From the NCBI GenBank assembly GCA_943846785.1, contig OX044367.1, positions 186,001 to 250,000 of the forward strand: a stretch of DNA of 64,000 nucleotides, read 5' to 3'. The position numbers and the translations under genes were made by a program. Shown in pieces: positions 52,909-61,033 of the stretch (position 1 is the stretch's first letter; each line of letters opens with the position of its first letter). This DNA comes from SCGC-AAA076-P13 sp905478035. Lineage in GTDB: Bacteria > Pseudomonadota > Gammaproteobacteria > Magnimaribacterales > D2472. Below the pieces are notes generated by a model. It ran no database searches. It saw nothing but the letters and a program-made list of their open reading frames with translations, and had not been told where the DNA came from.

Positions 52909-53598
52909 TTACTGAGTTTCTAGATCTTTAATTGCGTTATCAATGCTATCCGCAACATCTTTTATAAAAAGAGCCTTGGTTAAGGTATAGCTAGGATGTC
53001 CCATCGTTGCTAAATCTTTAGCTTTTTCAATGGCGGCATCCATTAATGTTTCAGCCTCTTCAACTTGATCCATAAGACCTGCATCGATTGCCTTGTCAAG
53101 TTGATACATTTCAGCTCCAAGAATAGATCTATATTTATGTGATGGTGAAATTCTAAATTTTATAAGCTCTAAAATAGGCGTTGGAATTACCATATTAGTT
53201 TTCATCTCATTTGCTCCAAGCAAAAACTCACCTTTTATTCCAATTCTATAATCACAACAACATAGTAAAAAGGTGCCTAAGGCTATTCCATGTCCAGAGC
53301 AAGCTGCAACAACAGGCCTTGGAAATGAAAAAATTCTTGATAAGAGCTTGAATCCACTTAAAGACATTTTTTTTATTTTTGGTACATCTCCTGAGGCAAT
53401 TACTTTAAGATCAAAACCAGCTGAAAACATCCCAGGCCTTCCGGTTATTATTAAAGACCCACTATCAGTGGGAACTTTATCCAGACAATCATTAATAGCC
53501 TGTGTCATTTCTTCTGAGAAGACATTAGCCTTTCCATCATCGAGGGTTATTATAGATATCTCTTCTTCCTGAGATAATGTCGCAAATGAATTTGTCAT
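52909..53598 (-). CDS. Enoyl-CoA hydratase/isomerase-family protein (crotonase)
   Basis: The 229-residue protein has the crotonase core ITGRPGMFSAGFDLKVI (oxyanion-hole region) and PRPVVAACSGHGIALGTFLLCCCDYRIG. The catalytic Glu positions of true hydratases are not evident in GANEMKTNMVIP, so it may be an isomerase or hydrolase. It is short, lacking part of the C-terminal helical region. It is a different subgroup from the dienoyl-CoA isomerase at 33271. Confidence 0.82.
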   Translation of the reverse strand: MTNSFATLSQEEEISIITLDDGKANVFSEEMTQAINDCLDKVPTDSGSLIITGRPGMFSAGFDLKVIASGDVPKIKKMSLSGFKLLSRIFSFPRPVVAACSGHGIALGTFLLCCCDYRIGIKGEFLLGANEMKTNMVIPTPILELIKFRISPSHKYRSILGAEMYQLDKAIDAGLMDQVEEAETLMDAAIEKAKDLATMGHPSYTLTKALFIKDVADSIDNAIKDLETQ

Positions 53599-53656
53599 AT
53601 TTTTTATGTTTAAATTTAACTAAGAAGAGTTTATCAAATAAATATATAATTAATGA

Positions 53657-53668
53657 GACTAATTAGTC
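53657..53668. promoter_or_regulatory. Perfect 12-bp palindrome GACTAATTAGTC
   Basis: The palindrome sits 36 bases before the DUF885 gene start, in the divergent spacer shared with the crotonase gene. It could be an operator or merely AT-rich chance. A strong AAGGAG ribosome site follows at 53691-53696. Confidence 0.35.
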
Positions 53669-53704
53669 CATTTTAATATGCAAAAATAGTAAGGAGATTT
53701 ATAA

Positions 53705-55537
53705 ATGTTAAAAAGATTTTTTAAAGCGGTGGGCTTGATAGTAATTTTTAGCATAAGCCTTTGCTCACTATACTTAGTAAATTTATTCTTAATGAAACCT
53801 ATTTCTATAGACCATTATTTAGGTAAGAATTTGATTGTTGGTCTTGTTGATTCACCAGAGGCAATGACATATCTTGGTTTATTCGATGGCATCAATTGGC
53901 TGACAAAGCATAATTCAAAGATTTCAATACCAGAAGTTGGTGATTTAGAGGAAGGTATTAAAAGCTCTAAAAAATCTCTGAAAATGCTTAATAGATACAA
54001 GGATAAATCCTTGAGTCATAACCAAAAAATTACCAAATCTATTGCCATTTTTGATACAGAGAATGGATTAAGACAAATGGAAGATTTCCCCCATCATGAT
54101 TTTCCACTCAATCAAATTGGAGGGGATCACTTAAATACGATTGGGTTTATGTCAGATATGCATCCAATTAGAAATATCTCTGAAGCTGAGGATTTTATAA
54201 AAAGAACAGATCTCATAAAAGAAAAATATGCAGGCCTATTGCATGAGCTTGAGCTGCAAGCAGAATCTGGTATTTATCCGCCAGTATTTGTTTTTGAACA
54301 TGTGATTAAACAATTAAATGAGTTCATTAATTTCGATTTGGAGGAACATCCCCTATATACACAATTCATAAAAAAAATTGGTGAGCTCGACATTTCTAAT
54401 GAAAAGAATGAATCCTTAAAGGCTAAGATTGAGGTTTCTATAAACAATAGTGTTACTCCTGGTTTTGAGTTACTCAGGGATTTCATGATTAGAACTAAAG
54501 TCAATGCAAACCCTCATCATGGTGTTTGGTCTCAGCCAGATGGAGATGAATTTTATAAATTAAAAATAAGGTCTTTCACAACAACTGACTATAGTCCTGA
54601 ACAAATCCATCAAATGGGTTTAAGCGAGGTTTCTAGAATCTCTTCAAGGATGAAAGAAATATTAATCTCTTTGGGTTATGACTCGAGCAAAACGGTTGGC
54701 ACAATAATGAATGAACTAAATGAAGATCCTTCATTCTTATATGCAGATACGCCAGATAGAAAAGAAATTGTTGTGCAGGATTATATGGATATGGTGAATG
54801 AGGCAACAGAAGAAATCTCAAGCTATTTTCATACCATGCCTAAGTCGAAAGTAATTGTTAAGGCTGTGCCTGAATATTCAGAAAAAACACAAGCAGGTGG
54901 ATATTATCAGTCCCCTGCTCTTGACGGCAGCAGGCCTGGAGTTTTCTTTGCTAATTTATATGATATAAAACAAACTCCAAAGTACAGCATGAAAACGCTT
55001 GCCTACCATGAGGCTACTCCGGGGCATCATCATCAAATTGCTCATTCATTAGAAAATGAAGAGTTGACATTGTATAGACGTTTTGGGTACGGTACTTCTG
55101 CTTTTTCTGAGGGTTGGGCATTATATTCAGAAAGACTAGCTCTTGAGGCAGGACTTGCACCAGATCCATATGATGAGCTTGGTATTCTACAAAGCGAGAT
55201 TTTTAGAGCTGTTAGGCTCGTGGTAGATACTGGCATGCATTATAAAAAATGGACAAGAGAAGAGGCTATAGATTATATGAAATCTCAAACCGGGATGTCT
55301 GATACAGAGTGTCGTGTTGAAATTGAGAGGTACATTGTTTGGCCAGGACAAGCCTTAAGCTATAAAGTTGGGATGATAAAAATATTGGAGTTACGAGAAA
55401 GAGCTAGAAATGCTCTTGGAGATAGATTTAGTATTCAAGATTTCCATTCTGCTGTTTTAGATCATGGAAACCCTCCCCTTTTTATAGTGGAACAGATGGT
55501 CGATGAGATGATTGAAAAGAGCCTAGAGACTAATTAA
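53705..55537 (+). CDS. DUF885 family zinc peptidase, membrane-anchored
   Basis: The 610-residue protein has an N-terminal membrane anchor (residues about 10-31) and a large helical body. The DUF885 signature TLAYHEATPGHHHQIAHSL contains the HExxxGHH zinc motif starting at His435. Downstream are EGWALYSERLALEAGL, and CRVEIERYIVWPGQALSYKVG, also conserved. The family resembles carboxypeptidase/dipeptidase zinc enzymes. It probably digests peptides in the periplasm. The translation start is supported by AAGGAG 8 bases upstream. Confidence 0.87.
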   Translation: MLKRFFKAVGLIVIFSISLCSLYLVNLFLMKPISIDHYLGKNLIVGLVDSPEAMTYLGLFDGINWLTKHNSKISIPEVGDLEEGIKSSKKSLKMLNRYKDKSLSHNQKITKSIAIFDTENGLRQMEDFPHHDFPLNQIGGDHLNTIGFMSDMHPIRNISEAEDFIKRTDLIKEKYAGLLHELELQAESGIYPPVFVFEHVIKQLNEFINFDLEEHPLYTQFIKKIGELDISNEKNESLKAKIEVSINNSVTPGFELLRDFMIRTKVNANPHHGVWSQPDGDEFYKLKIRSFTTTDYSPEQIHQMGLSEVSRISSRMKEILISLGYDSSKTVGTIMNELNEDPSFLYADTPDRKEIVVQDYMDMVNEATEEISSYFHTMPKSKVIVKAVPEYSEKTQAGGYYQSPALDGSRPGVFFANLYDIKQTPKYSMKTLAYHEATPGHHHQIAHSLENEELTLYRRFGYGTSAFSEGWALYSERLALEAGLAPDPYDELGILQSEIFRAVRLVVDTGMHYKKWTREEAIDYMKSQTGMSDTECRVEIERYIVWPGQALSYKVGMIKILELRERARNALGDRFSIQDFHSAVLDHGNPPLFIVEQMVDEMIEKSLETN

Positions 55538-56157
55538 TAATTTTCTGGGCGCTTTGCACCAAACTGTGTGAAGTACTCTTTTACATAAGAGAGATCTAGA
55601 TCATTGTCGCCTGATGGATCAAAAAAAGTATCTAAAAAGATTCTTTTCTTATCAAAATCAAAAGAAGCTAAAAATATTTTTCCCTCTACTGCCTTTGCTA
55701 TTCTTAAAAATCCAGTCTTAAATTTCTCTGTTTTTGCTCTAGTGCCCTCTGGTGACATAGCAATAAGAGAGCCATTTAATTTTTTCATATTTTTAATTGC
55801 CATCTCAGTGAGGCCTTTGCCTGGATTGGTTTTATCAACTGGTATGCCGCCCATATAATTTAAAAAGCTACCGAGAATAGGCTGATTAAAGAGGCTATGT
55901 TTTCCAAAAAAACTAATTTTTGCATCTAGTCCTAATATTGCAGCAAACCCAAATACTCCATCCCAATTCGATGTGTGTGGTCCAGCTATTATTATTAGAT
56001 TTTCACTCCCTTTTACCGGCGGGATTATTCCTTCTACTTTCCATCTAAAAGATCTCAAGAATAATCTAGCAGCCCATTGAACAATTTTTGGACGACGAGC
56101 TCTATATTTAAAAGGAATTTGTTTTCTATCAACAATTTTGTTTAATTTCTTTGCCAT
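55534..56157 (-). CDS. Lysophospholipid/1-acylglycerol-3-phosphate acyltransferase-family protein
   Basis: The 207-residue protein has the acyltransferase blocks IIIAGPHTSNWDGVFG (H-x4-D catalytic motif), FFGKHSLF, MGGIPVDKTNPGKG and IAMSPEGTRAKTEKFKTGFLRIA. It is a short form of the PlsC superfamily with no membrane helix of note at the start (KYRARRPKIVQWAARLF). It may acylate glycerophospholipid or another lipid. Its end shares TTAA with the DUF885 gene, and it follows the YwaF-like gene by 2 bases. Confidence 0.87.
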   Translation of the reverse strand: MAKKLNKIVDRKQIPFKYRARRPKIVQWAARLFLRSFRWKVEGIIPPVKGSENLIIIAGPHTSNWDGVFGFAAILGLDAKISFFGKHSLFNQPILGSFLNYMGGIPVDKTNPGKGLTEMAIKNMKKLNGSLIAMSPEGTRAKTEKFKTGFLRIAKAVEGKIFLASFDFDKKRIFLDTFFDPSGDNDLDLSYVKEYFTQFGAKRPENY

Positions 56158-56159
56158 TA

Positions 56160-56846
56160 CTATTTAACCTTCCTATCTTTTAAGTAATAAGGCAAGTATA
56201 TTAAATAACAAACTAAAACTGCTAGAAGCCATATATCGATCATATGAAATGGCTCTGGCCTCATAAAAGATGTTACATTATCTCCAATAGGCTTTTCTAC
56301 AATAAACCAATAATTGGCTGGAGGTCCCAGCAGATAGTTTACTCCATACATTATGAACAATAGGATTGTTGCAAAACCTAGTGCCCTTGCAACATCTTTT
56401 AAATATGGCCTTTGATTATCGATGACCATTGCATACGAAACACCCAAAATAATAGCAGTGTGGCCAATTTGGTTTTGTATATAACCTACGTCGGGGAAGC
56501 CATATCCAGTATCTGGAGTTAGTATAGACATACCGGCTCCTGCTATTCCAAAGAAAAATGCAAAGATAAAAAAATCTCTTTTCTTTGTAAGCAAATAAAT
56601 CAGGATAGAAAAAGAAGAAAAATCACATAAATGTAGTGGCAAGCCTAATTTCCATTCATCTAAATACCCTTCTCTATAAAGATCCATGCATTGATTAACC
56701 AAGATGATTGCAATAATGAAATAAGCTAAATTAGATTGAGTAAGAGGAGGTGAGTTTTTAAAGAACTTTGGAATGTATATTATGGAGGCAACACATATAA
56801 GTACAATTAAAATATGAGAGAAGCTCAACAAATTTAATTCATTCAA
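56160..56846 (-). CDS. YwaF/TIGR02206-family membrane protein
   Basis: The 228-residue protein has about six hydrophobic helices, with the family's LGLPLHLCDFSSFSILIYLL and FFGIAGAGMSILTPDTGYGFPD blocks and a terminal LLAVLVCYLIYLPYYLKDRK. Function is unknown. It lies in an operon with the acyltransferase gene. Confidence 0.83.
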   Translation of the reverse strand: MNELNLLSFSHILIVLICVASIIYIPKFFKNSPPLTQSNLAYFIIAIILVNQCMDLYREGYLDEWKLGLPLHLCDFSSFSILIYLLTKKRDFFIFAFFFGIAGAGMSILTPDTGYGFPDVGYIQNQIGHTAIILGVSYAMVIDNQRPYLKDVARALGFATILLFIMYGVNYLLGPPANYWFIVEKPIGDNVTSFMRPEPFHMIDIWLLAVLVCYLIYLPYYLKDRKVK

Positions 56847-56904
56847 AACACAAACTCTTTAAAATAAATTAATACTTAAGGGCTTTCCGGCAATGATCCA
56901 TAGT

Positions 56905-57366
56905 CTAGATCTTCGTAAGGATTCTGGATTCCAATAGCATCAGGATGGACGACGATATATCAATATCACTTCCAATGTCTCCTACTATAAATCCTGTTGC
57001 TGTGTTTCTTGGTGAAATATAAATTGTTGCAAACCTTCCTGCTTTTGCATAGACAAGAGTTACCTCTTCTCCTACTTTAGAAGAAATTAACTGCCATCCA
57101 GTTGAAAGGGTCTCTGTGCCATAAAAAATTAGGTTCTCAGCAGGGCTATAGCCTGAAGTCATAATGATCCTTCCTGAAATGGACTCTCCTGTGCCAAGTA
57201 AAACTGTTGGTGCTTTTACAATGTCAGCATCTGAGGGCAAAGGCAGATCCTCAAGAAGATAGGCAATAACTTTTCTTTGGTTTGCCTGATACTCATCTGT
57301 GATGAGCGCGCAACCTGAAAAAATAATAAGAATAAAAAAGACAGAGAATAAATTTTTTGTTTTCAT
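56905..57366 (-). CDS. Lipoprotein of unknown function
   Basis: The 153-residue protein has a lipobox (IIFSGC, Cys19) followed by a mature domain rich in beta strands (GRIIMTSGYSPAENLIFYGTETL, VTLVYAKAGRFATIYISPR). No family recognised. It is transcribed away from the membrane/XRE pair, sharing a 123-base spacer. Confidence 0.7.
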   Translation of the reverse strand: MKTKNLFSVFFILIIFSGCALITDEYQANQRKVIAYLLEDLPLPSDADIVKAPTVLLGTGESISGRIIMTSGYSPAENLIFYGTETLSTGWQLISSKVGEEVTLVYAKAGRFATIYISPRNTATGFIVGDIGSDIDISSSILMLLESRILTKI

Positions 57367-57422
57367 ATATTGATTATTGCACTATTTAAGAATATTTTCA
57401 TTAATCTATTTTAGATTTTTTA

Positions 57423-57440
57423 TGTCAAGTAAACTTGACA
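57423..57440. promoter_or_regulatory. Operator: perfect inverted repeat TGTCAAGT-AA-ACTTGACA
   Basis: An 8-2-8 perfect inverted repeat lies 50 bases upstream of the membrane-protein gene, overlapping its -35 hexamer. A helix-turn-helix gene is the second gene of the downstream pair, so autoregulatory repression is likely. Its location also lets it influence the divergent lipoprotein gene. Confidence 0.75.
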
Positions 57441-57463
57441 ATTATAAAATTTATGAATATATT
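57435..57463 (+). promoter_or_regulatory. Sigma-70 promoter TTGACA-17-TATATT
   Basis: TTGACA at 57435-57440 is separated by exactly 17 bases from TATATT at 57458-57463. Transcription would begin around 57470, leaving a leader of about 20 bases before the ATG at 57490. The -35 lies inside the right arm of the inverted repeat. Confidence 0.75.
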
Positions 57464-57489
57464 GATTCTACATAAATCATTAAATATAT

Positions 57490-57954
57490 ATGGCAAAAAT
57501 TACTTTCAAAGGCTCGTGGATCAACATTAGCTCTCTAAATAAAGAAGACAAAAAAAATTATCTTATGTCGGCGGGAATGTTTATTTTGGGAGCTTTTTTC
57601 TGGGGTTTGCATCTAAATACTGTAGATGGAATTTTTGGCCCTCCTGTATTTGAGAATACAGATACCTCTGTTTCATTTGCAGTTATTAGAGCAATGATTA
57701 TTATCTGCTGGATTATTGCTGTTATTTATTCAAAGAGGTTCTTAAAAACTCAAGACGAACTAATGCACAGATATTATCTAACTACTATGGCTGCTGGTGG
57801 TGCAGGCTTTATTTCTGTAGGAATGTTATTTTCAATAATTGATCCTTATATCGATTTAACGATTGGGTTTTATGGTTATTTTTTAGCATTTGCAATTGGA
57901 ACTGTTGTTGGTGGCTACTTGTTTGACAAAAAATATCTCAGCGATGGAGAATAA
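57490..57954 (+). CDS. Four-helix membrane protein partnered with XRE regulator
   Basis: The 154-residue protein has four helices (about residues 28-48, 62-86, 93-118 and 122-146), a polar start (MAKITFKGSWINISS) and GGAGFISVG and GTVVGGYLFDKKYL elements. Small membrane proteins of this sort are often encoded with a short YozG-like DNA-binding protein, as here. The role is unknown. It overlaps the regulator gene by 11 bases. Confidence 0.7.
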   Translation: MAKITFKGSWINISSLNKEDKKNYLMSAGMFILGAFFWGLHLNTVDGIFGPPVFENTDTSVSFAVIRAMIIICWIIAVIYSKRFLKTQDELMHRYYLTTMAAGGAGFISVGMLFSIIDPYIDLTIGFYGYFLAFAIGTVVGGYLFDKKYLSDGE

Positions 57955-58138
57955 GTTAAAAGAACTGCGGATGCAGGGCAAGGTTAGCCAGAGTGCTCTT
58001 GCTGATGCTTTGTCTGTTAGTAGACAAACAATAAACTCAATTGAGAATGGGAAATTTGACCCATCTTTAACACTTGCTATGAAATTAACACGCTTCTTTA
58101 AAGTATCGCTTGATGAAATATTTATATATAAAGATTAG
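57944..58138 (+). CDS. XRE-family helix-turn-helix regulator
   Basis: The 64-residue protein is a single HTH_3 domain: LKELRMQGKVSQSALADALSVSRQTINSIENGKFDPSLTLAMKLTRFF, ending with VSLDEIFIYKD. The ATG at 57944 is used, since it gives the standard N-terminus MENKLKELR; longer in-frame starts run back into the membrane-protein gene. It probably binds the inverted repeat at 57423-57440 and represses its own operon. Confidence 0.88.
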   Translation: MENKLKELRMQGKVSQSALADALSVSRQTINSIENGKFDPSLTLAMKLTRFFKVSLDEIFIYKD

Positions 58139-59149
58139 TTAGATATAAACACTTCCAAATTTATTATCTATAAAATCATCCCAAGAAATAGATTCTTGTT
58201 TAATAAATCCTTTATCTTTTATTTTGCCATCTATGTACATCTCTAAGACGCTACAAACTCCTGAGGCAGTGGTACGCTGAATTGCACTAAATTTTTCATC
58301 TCCATATATTTTTTTTAGATAGGTTTTTTCTTGAAGAATGCCATCTATCTCACCAATAACTTTAACAAAAAATACTATTACATCATTTGTAGTTCTTGGA
58401 ACTTCTTTATCAAAAAGCTTTTCTAAAATATCTTTATTTTTCTTTAAATGCAGATCATTAAATAAAAATTTCATATGATTGAGATGTCCTGGATATCTAA
58501 TAGTTTTATAAGAGAGGTTGTCTACCTTGTGTTCATATGTCTCACACATAGTTGCGCAACCGCCGCTTGTGTTAAACGCTTCATATGCTTCACCTTCTAT
58601 CGTCAATTTTTCTGCGCCTTCGAGTGGCATAACTTTAATTGACTTGCCCTCATAAATTGCGTCTGCCTCATTGCAGTATTCATTAATCAAGCCATTTGTA
58701 GACCAGCTTAAGTAGTAACTCATTTCATTATTAGTAAATCTTGGTAATGCTCCTACCCTCATCATTACTTCGTTTACTTTATCGAATTGACTCATCATTC
58801 CTGCAGCACAAATATTAATTGCACCTGGGGCAAGGCCGCATTGGGGCATCATGACGCTTGATGAATTAATACTTCTTATGAATTCTGTTGTTTCCACATC
58901 TTCGGTTAAGTCAAAGTAACCAATACCCATTTCTGCAGCAATTGTTCCGATATTTTTATTTATTGCAAAAGGACCTGCTGAGATGACAGCATCCATGCCT
59001 TTAAGAAAATCTCTAACCTGGTCTATGTCACGAGCATCGAGACCTTCGGTAATATCGCCATGTTTGATTTCATAGTCATCTTTAAGGAGTTGTTTAATCG
59101 CCCAACCAATATTGCCTTTACCAATTATTGCTATTTTAGCTTTCATCAA
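58139..59149 (-). CDS. Lysine 6-dehydrogenase/saccharopine dehydrogenase-like protein
   Basis: The 336-residue NAD(P) protein has a Rossmann start (KIAIIGKGNIGWAIK), VISAGPFAINKNIGTIAAEMGIGYFDL, the QCGLAPGAINICAAG block of lysine/saccharopine dehydrogenases, and a C-terminal RTTASGVCSVLEMYIDG. It should convert lysine (or saccharopine) to aminoadipate semialdehyde. It overlaps by 14 bases the ALDH7 gene that would use that product, which supports the assignment. Confidence 0.83.
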   Translation of the reverse strand: MMKAKIAIIGKGNIGWAIKQLLKDDYEIKHGDITEGLDARDIDQVRDFLKGMDAVISAGPFAINKNIGTIAAEMGIGYFDLTEDVETTEFIRSINSSSVMMPQCGLAPGAINICAAGMMSQFDKVNEVMMRVGALPRFTNNEMSYYLSWSTNGLINEYCNEADAIYEGKSIKVMPLEGAEKLTIEGEAYEAFNTSGGCATMCETYEHKVDNLSYKTIRYPGHLNHMKFLFNDLHLKKNKDILEKLFDKEVPRTTNDVIVFFVKVIGEIDGILQEKTYLKKIYGDEKFSAIQRTTASGVCSVLEMYIDGKIKDKGFIKQESISWDDFIDNKFGSVYI

Positions 59150-60515
59150 ATTCTACTCCCTGAGCCAAGGGAAGCTCTTTTCCATAATTAACTGTAGCTG
59201 TAACCCTTCTCATGTAGGCCTTCCAAGAATCCGAACCAGACTCCCTTCCACCCCCTGTATCTTTCTCTCCTCCAAATGCACCACCTATTTCAGCTCCACT
59301 GGTACCAATATTTACATTCGCTATTCCGCAGTCACTTCCTTCAGAACTTAAAAATAATTCTGACTCTCTCATATCGTTTGTAAAGATTGAACTACTTAAA
59401 CCCTGCTTCACATTGTTTTGCATTTGAATGGCATCACTAAGATCTGAAAACTTCTTCACATAAAGAATTGGGGCGAAAGTTTCATTTAACATTTCTTCTT
59501 CTATTTTTGAAACCTCAACAATTGCAGGCATTACATAAAACTCTTTTGGATTTCCTACATCCAGTCTTTGGCCGCCATGAACAGTTACCTCTTTATTGTT
59601 AAGAGATGATATGACTTTTTGCATATCCTCATAGCTTCTTTCGGAAATTAATGGTCCTAGTTGTGATGATTTATCAGAAGGATCACCAATTTTTAGAGTG
59701 GCATAATATGCATGAAGCTTTTGCATGAAAACGTCATAGATATCCTCATGAACAAATGCTCTCCTTAAGCTTGTGCATCTTTGGCCAGTTGTTCCACAAG
59801 CTGAGAATGTAACACCCTTTACTGTTAGGTCTAAATCAGCAGTAGGACAGATTATTGCTGCATTATTACCACCAAGCTCCAATAGAGTTCTGCCTAGTCT
59901 TGCTGATACTAAAGGAGCAAGCTCTTTACCCATTTGAGTGCTACCTGTTGCAGATATTAGAGGTATATTAGAATCCTGACAAAGAGCTACTGCCTCTTCA
60001 TTCCCACCTTTCAAAATCAAGACAAGGTCTTTATGCTCTCCGGCAACTTTATCCCAAGCATTCTTAAGGGCATCTGCACATCCATTTGAATGAGGACTAG
60101 GTTTCCAAATAATGCTATTACCACATACAGAAGCCAGGCAGAAATTCCATGCGAATACTGCCATAGGAAAGTTAAAAGCCGTAATACATCCAATGACACC
60201 AATGGGTTGCCATAATTCTTGAAGCCTATGATCAGGTCTTTCACTTGGCATAGTAAGACCATATAGCTGTCTACTTAGGCCTGTAGCAAAGTCGCACATA
60301 TCAATTGCTTCTTGAACCTCTCCCTCAGCCTCAGTGACAATTTTTCTTGCCTCTGCAGTAATGACCTTTGCAAGATCGGCTTTTTGGATTCTTAATTCAT
60401 TTCCAAATTGCCTAATAATCTCTCCTCTTTGAGGGGCTGGAACCTGTCTCCATTTTTCAGCAGCGTTCTTTGAAGCTGCAACTAAAACATCATGATTATT
60501 AAGCGCCATATACAT
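59136..60515 (-). CDS. amaB: Alpha-aminoadipic semialdehyde dehydrogenase (ALDH7/AmaB-like)
   Basis: The 459-residue aldehyde dehydrogenase has the ALDH7-specific RPDHRLQELWQPIGVIGCITAFNFPMAVFAWN, the catalytic LLELGGNNAAI and CGTTGQRCTSLRRAF (nucleophile Cys), and a C-terminal GTSGAEIGGAFGGEKDTGGGRESGSDSWKAYMRR and NYGKELPLAQGVEF ending typical of antiquitin. An ATG four residues in (MALNN) or the first ATG are both plausible starts. It oxidises aminoadipate semialdehyde to 2-aminoadipate in lysine catabolism. Confidence 0.9.
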   Translation of the reverse strand: MYMALNNHDVLVAASKNAAEKWRQVPAPQRGEIIRQFGNELRIQKADLAKVITAEARKIVTEAEGEVQEAIDMCDFATGLSRQLYGLTMPSERPDHRLQELWQPIGVIGCITAFNFPMAVFAWNFCLASVCGNSIIWKPSPHSNGCADALKNAWDKVAGEHKDLVLILKGGNEEAVALCQDSNIPLISATGSTQMGKELAPLVSARLGRTLLELGGNNAAIICPTADLDLTVKGVTFSACGTTGQRCTSLRRAFVHEDIYDVFMQKLHAYYATLKIGDPSDKSSQLGPLISERSYEDMQKVISSLNNKEVTVHGGQRLDVGNPKEFYVMPAIVEVSKIEEEMLNETFAPILYVKKFSDLSDAIQMQNNVKQGLSSSIFTNDMRESELFLSSEGSDCGIANVNIGTSGAEIGGAFGGEKDTGGGRESGSDSWKAYMRRVTATVNYGKELPLAQGVEFDES

Positions 60516-60999
60516 TCTCCCGAGATAGCCTTATAACTTGATAAACTGCAAATATTCCAAAAATAACAACATAGGCCATATAAAAACTTTGCACTAAAGG
60601 GTCTTCGATAGAATCAACAAATGGGTCGCTAGGTGGAAGTCTTTGTAAAACTTCAGCAGTGGTAGGAAGCATGCTAAAAAAAACAGTTCCGGTAAGAGCT
60701 AATTGCTTTAAATAAATATTCAAGAAACCAAAAATATTAAATCTTTCCAAGCCTAATGCAAAAAGTACTGCAAGAATGGTTATAACAGATAGCCAATGTG
60801 CAGTATTAAATGAACCAGTTGCCCCATATAAAAGAAAGGATGATGCGCATGTTATAACTGTGCTTAACAAATAAAACTTTGCAAGTTTGCTATCCATAAA
60901 AATAAACCTGTCTCTTATTAAGAGATACAGACCAGCAACTATAGCAGCGATACCAAGGATAGTATGGAACCATCCAATATAAGAAATTCCACCAAACAT
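60499..60999 (-). CDS. Multi-helix membrane protein, unknown
   Basis: The 166-residue protein has about five hydrophobic helices, with SYIGWFHTILGIAAIVAGLYLLIRDR at the start, SSFLLYGATGSFNTAHWLSVITIL in the middle and FYMAYVVIFGIFAVYQVI at the end. A His in the first helix and another in NTAHW recall heme- or metal-binding membrane proteins such as DUF2306, but no firm family is assigned. It overlaps the aldehyde dehydrogenase gene by 17 bases. Confidence 0.65.
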   Translation of the reverse strand: MFGGISYIGWFHTILGIAAIVAGLYLLIRDRFIFMDSKLAKFYLLSTVITCASSFLLYGATGSFNTAHWLSVITILAVLFALGLERFNIFGFLNIYLKQLALTGTVFFSMLPTTAEVLQRLPPSDPFVDSIEDPLVQSFYMAYVVIFGIFAVYQVIRLSRENVYGA

Positions 61000-61033
61000 A
61001 TTAATTCCCCCTAATATTATTATTTTACTCTAT

